DNA of 64,000 nucleotides from Prevotella sp. (lineage in GTDB: Bacteria; Bacteroidota; Bacteroidia; Bacteroidales; Bacteroidaceae): NCBI GenBank assembly GCA_024690505.1, contig JAILPA010000188.1:26622-90621 (forward strand). The letters are read 5' to 3'. Positions 1-8,927 of this stretch are shown here, in pieces. The notes beneath the pieces were generated by a model. That model did not search any database. It worked only from the letters and a program-made list of their open reading frames with translations, and was not told where the DNA came from. A program made the translations under genes and the position numbers. How positions within the stretch are numbered: position 1 is the first letter of the stretch; the number at the start of each line of letters is the position of its first letter.

Positions 1-8
1 TGAGCCAT

Positions 9-30
9 GAACCGAGCTCGCTCGGGTTCA
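9..30. terminator. Small hairpin at window start
   Basis: An inverted repeat (GAACCGAGC against GCTCGGGTTC, one bulge) with a two-base loop. It may be the end of a gene lying before the window, but no clear T-tract follows, so a terminator role is only a guess. Confidence 0.35.
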
Positions 31-57
31 TCAAAACATGAGCGAAAATAATAGTCA

Positions 58-130
58 CGAGGGTGTGTCAAGACAGGCACACCCTCATTTAGCGGACAGT
101 AATAGTGTTATATTATTACTGTCCGCTAAA
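58..130. repeat. Two consecutive perfect hairpins; TTAGCGGACAGTAA motif
   Basis: The first hairpin pairs GAGGGTGTG with CACACCCTC (about 59-86). The second is a perfect 17-base stem, TTTAGCGGACAGTAATA (88-104) against its complement (114-130), with a nine-base loop. The second stem motif recurs in degenerate form near 14091-14148 and 63509-63565, always outside genes, so it belongs to a dispersed family. The ATG-started reading frame through here (38-226) is better explained as repeat sequence than as a gene. Confidence 0.7.
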
Positions 131-159
131 CATTACAATAGCTTGATGTGGGCGGCAGA

Positions 160-354
160 ATGTAAGGAAAATTCAGATTTTCAAAAAGGGCCGTACTGTA
201 AGCCTTTTGGAAAAGCACCGCTTTGAGGGTGAAAAAGGACAGCTTTGAGGGTCAAAAAGCGGTACTTTTCCGTCCTCAAAGCTGTCCTCTACTTTTTGCA
301 AGAATATCGATGTAAAGAAAATTCACCGTCCGTATCGGGTTTGAATGGTTCATT
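160..354 (+). repeat. Dispersed hairpin element, copy 1
   Basis: Bounded on the left by ATGTAAGGAAAATTC and on the right by ATGTAAAGAAAATTC. The interior is built from modules of the type AAAGCACCGCTTTGAGGGT and AAAGGACAGCTTTGAGGGT and their complements, giving a long imperfect hairpin. Homology continues about 30 bases past the right boundary (to the GGTTCATTATCC region). The other copies are at 27173, 37676 and 47885 (inverted). No coding potential is seen. Confidence 0.8.
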
Positions 355-540
355 ATCCAGCCAAGCCCCTTCATCGCCATGATAGCATTCCGTAGGCCAA
401 ACCCACATAAAATTGAATCAGCAGCACTAGAATAGGCCAAGCAACAGTGCTTAAACAGGTCTTTAGGTCGTCACCTACGGTCGGTCTTGAAGCGTAACAT
501 TTGCTCTTTATTTACGAAGGTGCTAAACATCGAGAAACGT

Positions 541-672
541 GAAACGTAACTTTGACTGCAAAGAAACGTAACTTTGACTGCAAAGAAACGTAACTTTGAG
601 GTGCGAGAAGCGTAACTTTGAGCAAAGAGAAGCGCAACTTTAAGCAACGAGAAGCATAACTTAACTAACATG
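541..672 (+). repeat. Six-unit 22-bp tandem array with TAACTTTG
   Basis: Six units with an exact 22-base period start at 541, 563, 585, 607, 629 and 651. The first two are identical (GAAACGTAACTTTGACTGCA plus AA); later units decay, and the last reads CATAACTTAAC. Each of the first four contains TAACTTTG, which fits the Bacteroidota -7 promoter consensus. The apparent 82-residue minus-strand ORF 471-719 is a translation of this array, not a gene. The array lies 213 bases upstream of the susC start. Confidence 0.85.
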
Positions 673-798
673 CCCACACTGAGGCGCCAAGCAGGCGGAA
701 TTGTTAATAACACTGTCAAAATGTGTTAAAAAACCATTTTCACCTATTTTTCCCCATTAAAAAACAGAAAATCCACTCGCTATTTCACATATTTTTCT

Positions 799-806
799 TA
801 ATTTTG
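799..806 (+). promoter_or_regulatory. -7 element of the PUL1 promoter (TAATTTTG)
   Basis: TAATTTTG matches TAnnTTTG and lies 78 bases upstream of the susC start in AT-rich DNA. No clear TTG -33 box is seen at the usual distance, so activation by a regulator is plausible but not shown. Confidence 0.5.
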
Positions 807-884
807 CACTCGATTACAAAACAATCAACGGAAACAAATCAATTTATTCACCTAATAATTACTAACTAAATCAAAAAACAAGGT

Positions 885-3800
885 ATGAAGAACGCAATGC
901 AATTGTTGTGTAAACTTTGCCTACTTGCTGCATTCTTTGTTCTGGCCCCCCCCGAGGCGCTGGCTCAGACGACTGCGAAAGGTCAGGTATTGGACTCTTC
1001 TAACGAGCCTATCATCGGTGCCACCGTGACCGAGAAGGGCAACGCGAAGAATGCCACAGCTACCGACTTCGACGGTAATTTCACGTTGAAGTTGCAACAC
1101 TCGAAGACGGTTGTCGTTTCCTACATTGGCATGTTGCCAAAGGAAGTAACCGCTTCGCAGAACATGAAAATCGTACTGGAAGACGACAACCAGTCGTTTG
1201 AAGAAGTGGTGGTCGTGGGCTACACCAGCAAGGCACGCAAGGACCTGACGGGCTCCGTGGGCTCCATCAGCGGCAAGAAGCTGGAGGCAGTGCCCGTCAC
1301 ATCGGCAGCCGTGGCCCTGCAGGGTAAGATTTCCGGCGTCCAGGTGACAACAGTCGACGGTCAGCCAGGTGCAGATGTCAACATCCGCGTACGTGGAGGC
1401 ACCTCGGTGACTCAGACCAACGAGCCCCTATACATCGTCGACGGCTTCCAGGTGGATAACATCAACGATATTCCCCCATCGGACATCCAGTCCATCGACA
1501 TTCTGAAGGATGCCTCCCTCACCGCCATCTACGGTGCCAAGGGCGGCAACGGCGTTGTGGTGGTAACCACCAAGAGCGCCCAGGCTGGCACAGTGAAGGT
1601 GACCTTCAACGGCAACCTGAACGTGAGCCACCTCTCGAAGAAGCTCGACCTGATGAACGCCTCCGACTTCGTGAAGTACCAGTATAACTGGCACGCTGCT
1701 GCCGGCACACGTAACGACAATGCAAAGTTCTTCCGTGCAAACTTCGGCAACCCCTACGACCTCGACATGTACCGGACGCTGCCCAGCCACGACTGGCAGG
1801 ACGACGTGATGGGCGAGACACCGCTTAACTACTCGGCCAACGTCACCGTAGGCGGCGGCTCGGAGAAAGTGAAGTTCAACATCTCGCTCACCAACAGCTC
1901 CGACAAGGGTATCATCCTCGGCTCAGGCGTACGCCGCACCAACCTGAACGTGAAGACGAACATCGCCATCAGCGACAAGCTGACGATGCAGTTCAACCCC
2001 AAGTTCACCTTCCGCCGCGACGAGGGTGCCGGTGGCGAGAACATCGGTACGGGTGGTATCATCGACGTACTGAAATATCGTCCCACCAACGGTCTGCGCG
2101 AATTCGGATACATCGACCCCGCCTATGCCGACCCCAACGAGGAAGAACTCTTCAACTACACCAACCCGAAGAGCGACATCGCCATCAACCAGCTCATCAA
2201 GCACACCTATTCTTATTCTAACGGACTGTCGCTCAGCTGGACGCCCATCGAAGGACTCACCCTTCGCACAGAAGGCACACTCGGACTGCAGTGGAGAGAT
2301 GAGAGCCGCTTCTACGGAGCACTCACCAGCACCGGCCAGAGCCACAACAACCAGCCGGTGGCACAACTCACCGACTACAAGCGCTTCAGCTATGTGTGGA
2401 CAAACACCGCCAGCTACAACTTCTCAGTGCAAGACAAGCACAACTGGTCGTTCCTACTCGGACAGGAGATACACCACTCCCAGAGCGTCAACCACTACAT
2501 GATGAACCGCTACTTCCCACGCTCGTTCACTGCTCGCGAGGCATGGAACAACATGGCATTCGGCAGCCCCTACGAGGTAACATCGAACCGCTCTACGGCC
2601 GACCGCACAGCATCGTTCTTCGGACAGGCCAACTACAACTTCCAGCACAAGTACCTCCTCTCCGCCACGTTCCGTGCCGACGGTAGCACCATGTTCGCTC
2701 CCGGATACCAGTGGGGCTACTTCCCCTCCATCTCGGGTGCATGGGTGATGAGCGAAGAGCCGTTTATGAAGAACATCAAGTGGATTCATAACCTGAAGAT
2801 ACGCGCCGCCTTCGGTCTGGCCGGTAACAACCGCATCAACAGCGACCTCTGGCGCATACTCTACTCCATCAACTCCACCGGCGGACCCGGATTCGGCGAA
2901 CAGACACAGTATGGCGAAAACTACTATGGCAACGCCAGCGGCAACAAGTTCTCGAACGAGAAGATCAAGTGGGAGACCACCATCACTCGTAACCTCGCTG
3001 CCGACATCTCGCTCTGGAACGGACGCGTCACCATCACGCCCGAGTTCTACTGGAACACCACACGCGACCTGCTCTACAGCTCCGACCTCGACCCAACCCT
3101 CGGCTACACCAGCCAGATGCAGAACATCGGCCAGGTGACCAACAAGGGTATCGAGTTCTCCATCAGCGGCGACATCCTGCAAGGCAAGGACTACGTGCTC
3201 ACCGCCAACCTGAACTTCGGCTGGAACAAGAAGAAGATCGACAAGCTGAACGGCACCGATGACGTCATCTGGGATCAGAACAACCGTTGGAAGTCCAGCT
3301 ACAACGACTACTGCCTGAAGGTAGGCGATGAGGTAGGTCTTATCTATGGCTTCGTCTACGACGGACTCTACCAGTTCGACGAGTTCTACTTCGATCCTCT
3401 GAACAACTATCAGGCCGTGCCCTGGGGCTCAGCAGCTGCTGACAATGGCACCAGCGCCAACTGCGCACCCCGCAGCGATGGCTACGTGACCATCATCAAC
3501 GACATCTCAGGCTCATCGAACAGCGGTATCGCCACACTGCCCGGCAAGCCCAAGTTCAAAGACCTCGACGGCGACGGACGCATCACCGAGAACGACCGCA
3601 CCGTCATCGGTAACACCAACCCGAAGATTCAAGGTGGTTTCGGACTGAACGGACAGTGGAAGAACTTCGACTTCACCGCCAACTTCACCTACATGCTCGA
3701 CTTCGACATCAACAACGCCACGGCCTACACACTCTCGGCTTCCGAGGGCAACAAGAACAAGTTCTTCAATGTTCTCGACCGCTTCAACGACGCCTGGCAG

Positions 3801-4208
3801 TACAACGATATCGACGGCTCCATCACAGGTACGAAGGGCGATGTGCTCTACAAACTCTACTACGTGGACGACTGCGTGAACATCTACAAGAACGCCAACA
3901 AGGACCGCACACTGTGGAATCCCACCGACGTCACCAAGAAAATCACTCACAGCTACTTCATCGAGGACGGCTCGTTCCTGCGCTGCTCTGACGTCACCGT
4001 CGGCTACACACTGCCGAAGGATCTCACACAGAAGTGGGGCATCTCCAAGGCACGCTTCTATGTGTCAGCATCCAACCTCTTCATCATAACCAGCTATACT
4101 GGCTACGACCCCGAGGTAGACATCCAGACAGGCCTCACCTGCGGCATGGACTACAACCGCTATCCGCGCAACCGCATGTTTGCTTTCGGAACGAACATCA
4201 CATTCTAA
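885..4208 (+). CDS. SusC/RagA-family TonB-dependent outer-membrane transporter (PUL1)
   Basis: This is an outer-membrane beta-barrel that imports glycan fragments using TonB energy, working with the SusD-like lipoprotein encoded next. Visible in order: a signal peptide (residues 1-28, ending ALAQ), a carboxypeptidase-regulatory-like domain (about 30-100, with EPIIGATV and TDFDGNFTL), the EEVVVVGY motif typical of SusC proteins, a plug domain (about 115-225, with PLYIVDGFQV and SIDILKDAS...AIYGAKGGNGVV) and a long barrel ending in aromatic-rich strands with a C-terminal Phe. The length of 1107 residues is normal for the family. The signal peptide codons contain a run of eight C (946-953), a possible slippage site. 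The neighbours (DUF5123 lipoprotein, pectate lyase) suggest pectic substrates; that specificity is inferred. Confidence 0.97.
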   Translation: MKNAMQLLCKLCLLAAFFVLAPPEALAQTTAKGQVLDSSNEPIIGATVTEKGNAKNATATDFDGNFTLKLQHSKTVVVSYIGMLPKEVTASQNMKIVLEDDNQSFEEVVVVGYTSKARKDLTGSVGSISGKKLEAVPVTSAAVALQGKISGVQVTTVDGQPGADVNIRVRGGTSVTQTNEPLYIVDGFQVDNINDIPPSDIQSIDILKDASLTAIYGAKGGNGVVVVTTKSAQAGTVKVTFNGNLNVSHLSKKLDLMNASDFVKYQYNWHAAAGTRNDNAKFFRANFGNPYDLDMYRTLPSHDWQDDVMGETPLNYSANVTVGGGSEKVKFNISLTNSSDKGIILGSGVRRTNLNVKTNIAISDKLTMQFNPKFTFRRDEGAGGENIGTGGIIDVLKYRPTNGLREFGYIDPAYADPNEEELFNYTNPKSDIAINQLIKHTYSYSNGLSLSWTPIEGLTLRTEGTLGLQWRDESRFYGALTSTGQSHNNQPVAQLTDYKRFSYVWTNTASYNFSVQDKHNWSFLLGQEIHHSQSVNHYMMNRYFPRSFTAREAWNNMAFGSPYEVTSNRSTADRTASFFGQANYNFQHKYLLSATFRADGSTMFAPGYQWGYFPSISGAWVMSEEPFMKNIKWIHNLKIRAAFGLAGNNRINSDLWRILYSINSTGGPGFGEQTQYGENYYGNASGNKFSNEKIKWETTITRNLAADISLWNGRVTITPEFYWNTTRDLLYSSDLDPTLGYTSQMQNIGQVTNKGIEFSISGDILQGKDYVLTANLNFGWNKKKIDKLNGTDDVIWDQNNRWKSSYNDYCLKVGDEVGLIYGFVYDGLYQFDEFYFDPLNNYQAVPWGSAAADNGTSANCAPRSDGYVTIINDISGSSNSGIATLPGKPKFKDLDGDGRITENDRTVIGNTNPKIQGGFGLNGQWKNFDFTANFTYMLDFDINNATAYTLSASEGNKNKFFNVLDRFNDAWQYNDIDGSITGTKGDVLYKLYYVDDCVNIYKNANKDRTLWNPTDVTKKITHSYFIEDGSFLRCSDVTVGYTLPKDLTQKWGISKARFYVSASNLFIITSYTGYDPEVDIQTGLTCGMDYNRYPRNRMFAFGTNITF

Positions 4209-4222
4209 AGCCCCCTCCCACG

Positions 4223-4242
4223 CCCTCCCACAAAAAGGAGGG
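4223..4242 (+). repeat. Hairpin between susC and susD
   Basis: CCCTCC (4223-4228) pairs with GGAGGG (4237-4242) inside the 75-base susC-susD gap. It resembles the C/G-rich palindromes dispersed in this window. It could modulate processing or stability of the polycistronic mRNA; no T-tract follows, so a strong terminator is unlikely. Confidence 0.5.
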
Positions 4243-4283
4243 AATGGCAGAACAGTATCATAAAGAAAAACATCAATTAAGAT

Positions 4284-6452
4284 ATGAAAAAGAAACTATT
4301 ATCATACGCGGCTTATCTGACAATAGCGCTCCCCCTAGGGGGAGTCGGAGGGGGGCTCCTCACCTCGTGCAACGACTACCTGGATGTTGACGCACCCTCG
4401 AAGAGCACTGTCGAGTTCGTATACAGCATGAAGTCGGAGGTAGAGCGTGCACTCAACGGCGTCTATGCTCAGGCTCTTGTCAACAACTTGTACGGTGACA
4501 AGTATCAGAACACATTCGTGCTTAACAGCGACGTTGACATCTCAATTAACGCCTCACGCACACACTCTCACACCACCTATCGCCGCTTCGACTGCGACGA
4601 CCAGGGAGGCGACATCCTCAGCTTCTGGACGGCTGCCTACAACCTCATTGAGTACTGCAATAAGTTCATCACTTACGCAGAGGCCAGCCCCATCTACTAC
4701 GTCACCGACAACGACGGTGAATACGAGCTGGACGGCAACGGCAACAAGATTGCCGACGCCGACATGCTGCAGTGGATTGGCGAGGCCAAGTGCCTCAGAG
4801 CCATGGCCTACCACGACCTCGTGGTGATGTTTGGCGACGTGCCCTTCACCTTCGAGCCCACCGACCTGCGCGGCACCGAGACCATTCCCGTGGCCGACCG
4901 TGAGGACATACAGAAAGCACTTATCGCTGACCTGCAGAAGGCTGCACCCGGCATGTCGTCAACGGCCAGCACCACGGTGGAGCGCTGCTCCAAGGAGTTC
5001 GCACAGGGACTCATCGCACGCATAGCACTCACCGCCGGCGGCTATTCGCTGCGCCCCAACAAGAACGACCCCCGCAGCTATGGCTTCATGAAACGTCCCG
5101 ACAACTATCAGGACTACTACCGCATTGCCATGGATTATGCCGACAGCGTCATCTCATCAGGCACACACCAGCTGCGCCTGAGCTATCAGGACGTGTTCGT
5201 CAACGAGTGCAACTATCAGGTAGTGAACAACGACGACCCCATCTTCGAGATTCCCTTTGCCAAGGAGTCAACAGGCAACACTGGCTACATCCAAGGCCCT
5301 ACCTACAACTCGTATGAGGGCAAGACCGTAGGCCCATGGGGTAAATGCGGCGGCAGTATGCAGCTCAACGCCTTCTACCGCTTCCTGTTCCGCCAGGGCG
5401 ACCTGCGCCGCGAGTTCGTCAACGGACTGTGGTACTACAGCTACTTCACCAATGCCGACGGTGCACTGGCCGACTCCATCTATTTCCGCAACGACTACTA
5501 CTGCCACAACAACAAGTGGTCGAAGCTATGGACAGCTGAAAGCTCAGCACTGGGCGACATCACCGAGGGTGGCACCGGCATCAACTATCCCTACATGCGC
5601 TACGCCGACATACTGCTGATGTATGCCGAGGCTGCCAACGAACTGAACGGCGGTCCTACCGCCAAGGCAGTACAGTGCCTGCAGACAGTCCACAGCCGCG
5701 CATTCATCGACGGCGACCCCGACTTCATCACCGCTGCACAGGCATCGAAAGAAGCCTTCCAAAAGGCCGTCATGGATGAACGCAAGTGGGAGTTTGCCGG
5801 TGAGAACAGCCGCTGGCGCGACCTCGTGCGCACCAACACCTACGGCGAGGAACTGGTCTACAGCTTCCTGCGCTACTATGCCGTGGGCATGAACTGCGGC
5901 ACTGGATATGAAGACGACATCGTGGCACACGACAGTCCCGATGGAACCGACTACATCTCCGACCTGCCCGGTATGCGCGTCTACTACCACACCTACAACC
6001 TAGAAGAGGCTAACGCCTATGCTCTGCGTATGTTCAGGGCACAGCTCTACGGATACCACGTGGACGATGGAGGCAACATCACTCAGAAATACCCCAACCA
6101 GTCGTTCCAGAGCCTCCGCATCTTCAATGCCTACAAGTCAGCCGGCTCGGCTCCTATCACCAGCCAGATTACACGTGGTGGATTCTCAGCCCAGGCTTGG
6201 ATTCCTGCCGATATGTACGCCTGGTTCAACGAGAACACCGGTCTGCCCAACGACAAATGCAAGTACACCTTCTATGGCTACATCCGCTGCGACGACAATG
6301 GCAACCTGTGGATCATACGCGACGGTGCGCTGACACAGTTCAACTCTATTCCTGCTGCCAGCGACCTGCCGCCGGTACGCTACATCCTGCCCTACCCCAA
6401 CACGGTACTGCAGCGTGCTGCTGGCGTCTATAAGAACTATTACGGATACTAA
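4284..6452 (+). CDS. SusD/RagB-family glycan-binding lipoprotein (PUL1)
   Basis: This is a surface lipoprotein that caps the SusC barrel and binds the oligosaccharide. It begins with a lipoprotein signal (LLTSC, lipidated Cys near residue 29) followed by NDYLDVDAPS, the usual SusD start. Family features include the helical repeat region with AYNLIEYCNKFI, AKCLRAMAYHDLVVMFGDVPF and the C-terminal block YPYMRYADILLMYAEAANEL. At 722 residues it is longer than the usual 500-650. The hydrophobic part of the signal peptide (ALPLGGVGGGL) is encoded by a 16-base palindrome followed by a G-rich stretch that look like the dispersed C/G repeats of this genome (4329-4360). It is cotranscribed with the preceding susC gene. 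Confidence 0.96.
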   Translation: MKKKLLSYAAYLTIALPLGGVGGGLLTSCNDYLDVDAPSKSTVEFVYSMKSEVERALNGVYAQALVNNLYGDKYQNTFVLNSDVDISINASRTHSHTTYRRFDCDDQGGDILSFWTAAYNLIEYCNKFITYAEASPIYYVTDNDGEYELDGNGNKIADADMLQWIGEAKCLRAMAYHDLVVMFGDVPFTFEPTDLRGTETIPVADREDIQKALIADLQKAAPGMSSTASTTVERCSKEFAQGLIARIALTAGGYSLRPNKNDPRSYGFMKRPDNYQDYYRIAMDYADSVISSGTHQLRLSYQDVFVNECNYQVVNNDDPIFEIPFAKESTGNTGYIQGPTYNSYEGKTVGPWGKCGGSMQLNAFYRFLFRQGDLRREFVNGLWYYSYFTNADGALADSIYFRNDYYCHNNKWSKLWTAESSALGDITEGGTGINYPYMRYADILLMYAEAANELNGGPTAKAVQCLQTVHSRAFIDGDPDFITAAQASKEAFQKAVMDERKWEFAGENSRWRDLVRTNTYGEELVYSFLRYYAVGMNCGTGYEDDIVAHDSPDGTDYISDLPGMRVYYHTYNLEEANAYALRMFRAQLYGYHVDDGGNITQKYPNQSFQSLRIFNAYKSAGSAPITSQITRGGFSAQAWIPADMYAWFNENTGLPNDKCKYTFYGYIRCDDNGNLWIIRDGALTQFNSIPAASDLPPVRYILPYPNTVLQRAAGVYKNYYGY

Positions 6453-6470
6453 TCTAAGAACTATAACGAC

Positions 6471-8852
6471 ATGAAAAAGATACTTAACAACCTTTTGCTC
6501 CTCGTGCTGGCATCCACATCGGCACTCGTGGTGTCGTGTAAGGACGATGATGACAAGGGCAGCACCAACACCGACAGGGAGTTTATGACCATGTTCATCA
6601 ACGACAACAACCGTGGAAAGGGAGGTGACTACCCATACAACTGCGGCCTCGACGGTGCCTATCCGCACGGAAACACCATCCACCTCTACTGGTATGGTGT
6701 GAACAACTGCGCTGGATATCAGATTCAGATGGCCATACAGAACAAGGTGAGCGGCGGTGCCAGCGCCTGGGCCAGCGTCCAGGGCACCAGCGACCTGCTG
6801 CTCGACACCATCGTGGGTCCCAAGCAGCTCGACATGCTCATCAAGGACTTGCAGTACTCCACCGACTACCGCTTCGCCATCCGTGCCCTGTCGACCAAGG
6901 ACCGCAACATCAAGGGCGACGAGAGCACCTTTGCTCACGCATCTAACTGGTTCGGCCATGGCGGCGGACGCCAGTGGCAAGAATACCTGGGCATCACCAC
7001 ACGCGACCGCTACCCGACGCCGTTCGCCATCTACGTGAACCAGGCCGAGACCACCGAGACGACCATGCACATCTACCTGAACAAGACGGCCAAGGAGGCA
7101 TTAGGCTATGCCGATGATGCCACCATCACCGATCAGGACGATATAGACAAGCTGGAGTCGTTCTACGAGAACTTCAACATAGACGAGGACGGCAACCTGG
7201 GCTACCAGATTCTCACCGTCTCGCCTTCACCCAACAACCCCAACTCTACCGTGGGTGAGAAGTGGAAGCGCTACACCATCACACAGGAAGACCGTGAACG
7301 CGGCTACATCGTCGTCGACGGACTGACGGCCAACTCGGTCTATGTCATCGACGTCATCGACCCCCGCGTTCCCGTGGCCATCGACGCCAAGTATAACACC
7401 TGCACAGCACGCTCCGATGGCCAGCCCGGTGCTCCCATTCTGCTGAAGCACGAAGAACTGCTGGCAACACAAGCTACAGCTACACTGCCCAGCAACGAGG
7501 ACTACAAGCGAGCCGAAGTATTCGCCCGTGCTGCCGAGTTCAACGCTGCGCCCCTCACTCCCACACTCTACGACTTCATCTCGAACACCAACTTCGCTGA
7601 AGGTCAGGAGTACTACCTCGAGGGTGGCAAGACTTATTACCTCGACGGCAACGACATCACCTGTAAGGGCTTCGTGCTCCGCACCGATCCTGCCGACGTG
7701 GCTCAGGGCAAGCGTGCTCGTGTCATCTGCGGCATCGGTAAGAGCGATATGTACTCACAGGCAACTAACGGCGAGCAGTGGAACGGATGCCCCTACTCCA
7801 TGTTCACCTTCGGACGCTCACCCGAAGCCGGTGAGGGCGGTGAGATTTACATGAAGAAGCTGGCCTTCTACGACATCGACTTCGACAATCCCCTGTGCTA
7901 CAACTACGGTGACAACCAGGCCGGACTCGGTACCGCCACGGGTAACTACTTCTTCAACATGTTCTCGAACGGTATGGCCGTGACCCTCGACTCGCTTGTC
8001 ATGGAGAACTGCTCGTTCAAGCGCCTCGTCCGCGGTTTCATCCGCGAGCAGGGCCCGAACTACAAAGTATGGAACCACGTGCTCATCAAGAACAACCTGT
8101 TCTACGACTGCGGCTACTACAACCAAGGTGCCGGCGGCTATTGCTGGATAGCAGGTATCAACCAGCCTGGCTCGAACCTCTACAAGGACTTCAAGGTTGT
8201 GGAGAACACGTTCTACGACAGTCCCTTCCCCGCTTTCTTCAGCGAGGAGAACACCAACTACGCCCGCGACAACGGCCCGTGGATGATCACGTTCTCGAAC
8301 AACACCCTCATCAACTTCAACACCCGCGCCAGCGGCGCCATCTTCAAGATGCGCGACCTGCCTAACGGTTCCGTTTACACCGTTGAGAACAACCTCTTCG
8401 TGCTCTGCAAGAAGGACGGCGACCAGCGCGTGCTTCAGATGTGGGGTGCCGACATCCGCAACACTCAGACGATGGGCGACGGCTCTGTAGGCAAGGTGAC
8501 GCTGAACTTCCGCAACAACTGGTCGACAAACAACGACCTGACCAACGGTTCCATCTTCAGCGCCAATGCCTGGAACACCAGCAGCAACAGCTTCCAGAAG
8601 CTCATCAAGGACGGTGCTGCCACCCTCAATGGCACCCTCGAGGTGCAGGTGGCCGACGTCTCTGCTACCGAGTTGATGGAGCAGCCCTGCCCGCCCCATG
8701 TTGCCGCCACTGCCAACGATCCCAACATGCACCGTGCCGATGCACTTGATGGTTCAGCCACCACACAGTACAACGTGAACCTCTACTTCAAGAACACCAG
8801 CAACGACATCTACAACAACAACGTAGGCGCTGCCCGCTGGCGCAACAAGTAA
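6471..8852 (+). CDS. DUF4957/DUF5123 surface lipoprotein with fibronectin-III-like N-terminus
   Basis: This 793-residue predicted lipoprotein (lipobox VVSC, Cys23) starts 18 bases after the SusD gene. Residues about 65-180 look like a fibronectin-III-type module (LYWYGVNNCAGYQIQM, STDYRFAIRALS). The C-terminal 400 residues form a parallel beta-helix-like region with repeated asparagine ladders (NNLFYDCGYYN, VVENTFYDSPF, FSNNTLINFN, VENNLFVLC), the pattern of DUF4957/DUF5123 proteins that resemble pectate lyases. Such proteins are regular members of pectin PULs, as binding proteins or possibly enzymes; which applies here cannot be told from sequence. PUL2 carries a shorter relative at 56110. 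Confidence 0.85.
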   Translation: MKKILNNLLLLVLASTSALVVSCKDDDDKGSTNTDREFMTMFINDNNRGKGGDYPYNCGLDGAYPHGNTIHLYWYGVNNCAGYQIQMAIQNKVSGGASAWASVQGTSDLLLDTIVGPKQLDMLIKDLQYSTDYRFAIRALSTKDRNIKGDESTFAHASNWFGHGGGRQWQEYLGITTRDRYPTPFAIYVNQAETTETTMHIYLNKTAKEALGYADDATITDQDDIDKLESFYENFNIDEDGNLGYQILTVSPSPNNPNSTVGEKWKRYTITQEDRERGYIVVDGLTANSVYVIDVIDPRVPVAIDAKYNTCTARSDGQPGAPILLKHEELLATQATATLPSNEDYKRAEVFARAAEFNAAPLTPTLYDFISNTNFAEGQEYYLEGGKTYYLDGNDITCKGFVLRTDPADVAQGKRARVICGIGKSDMYSQATNGEQWNGCPYSMFTFGRSPEAGEGGEIYMKKLAFYDIDFDNPLCYNYGDNQAGLGTATGNYFFNMFSNGMAVTLDSLVMENCSFKRLVRGFIREQGPNYKVWNHVLIKNNLFYDCGYYNQGAGGYCWIAGINQPGSNLYKDFKVVENTFYDSPFPAFFSEENTNYARDNGPWMITFSNNTLINFNTRASGAIFKMRDLPNGSVYTVENNLFVLCKKDGDQRVLQMWGADIRNTQTMGDGSVGKVTLNFRNNWSTNNDLTNGSIFSANAWNTSSNSFQKLIKDGAATLNGTLEVQVADVSATELMEQPCPPHVAATANDPNMHRADALDGSATTQYNVNLYFKNTSNDIYNNNVGAARWRNK

Positions 8853-8868
8853 CTTAATTCCCCATCGT

Positions 8869-8903
8869 TCGGGGGACGAAGCCAGAAAACCTTTGTCCCC
8901 CGA
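8869..8903 (+). repeat. Intra-operon hairpin
   Basis: A perfect nine-base stem, TCGGGGGAC (8869-8877) against GTCCCCCGA (8895-8903), fills the gap between two lipoprotein genes. No T-tract follows; it may set mRNA stability or act as a weak attenuator. Confidence 0.5.
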
Positions 8904-8927
8904 CAACAAAACAAACACGAATAAGAC

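Noticed and set aside
38..226. 62-residue ORF at window start
   Set aside because: It spans two hairpins and the left end of the dispersed element, with no family similarity.
160..354. Insertion sequence with its own transposase
   Set aside because: The elements carry no coding frame and no inverted terminal repeats of a known type; at best they are non-autonomous.
471..719. 82-residue minus-strand ORF upstream of susC
   Set aside because: It is a translation of the 22-base tandem array; repeats force the open frame.
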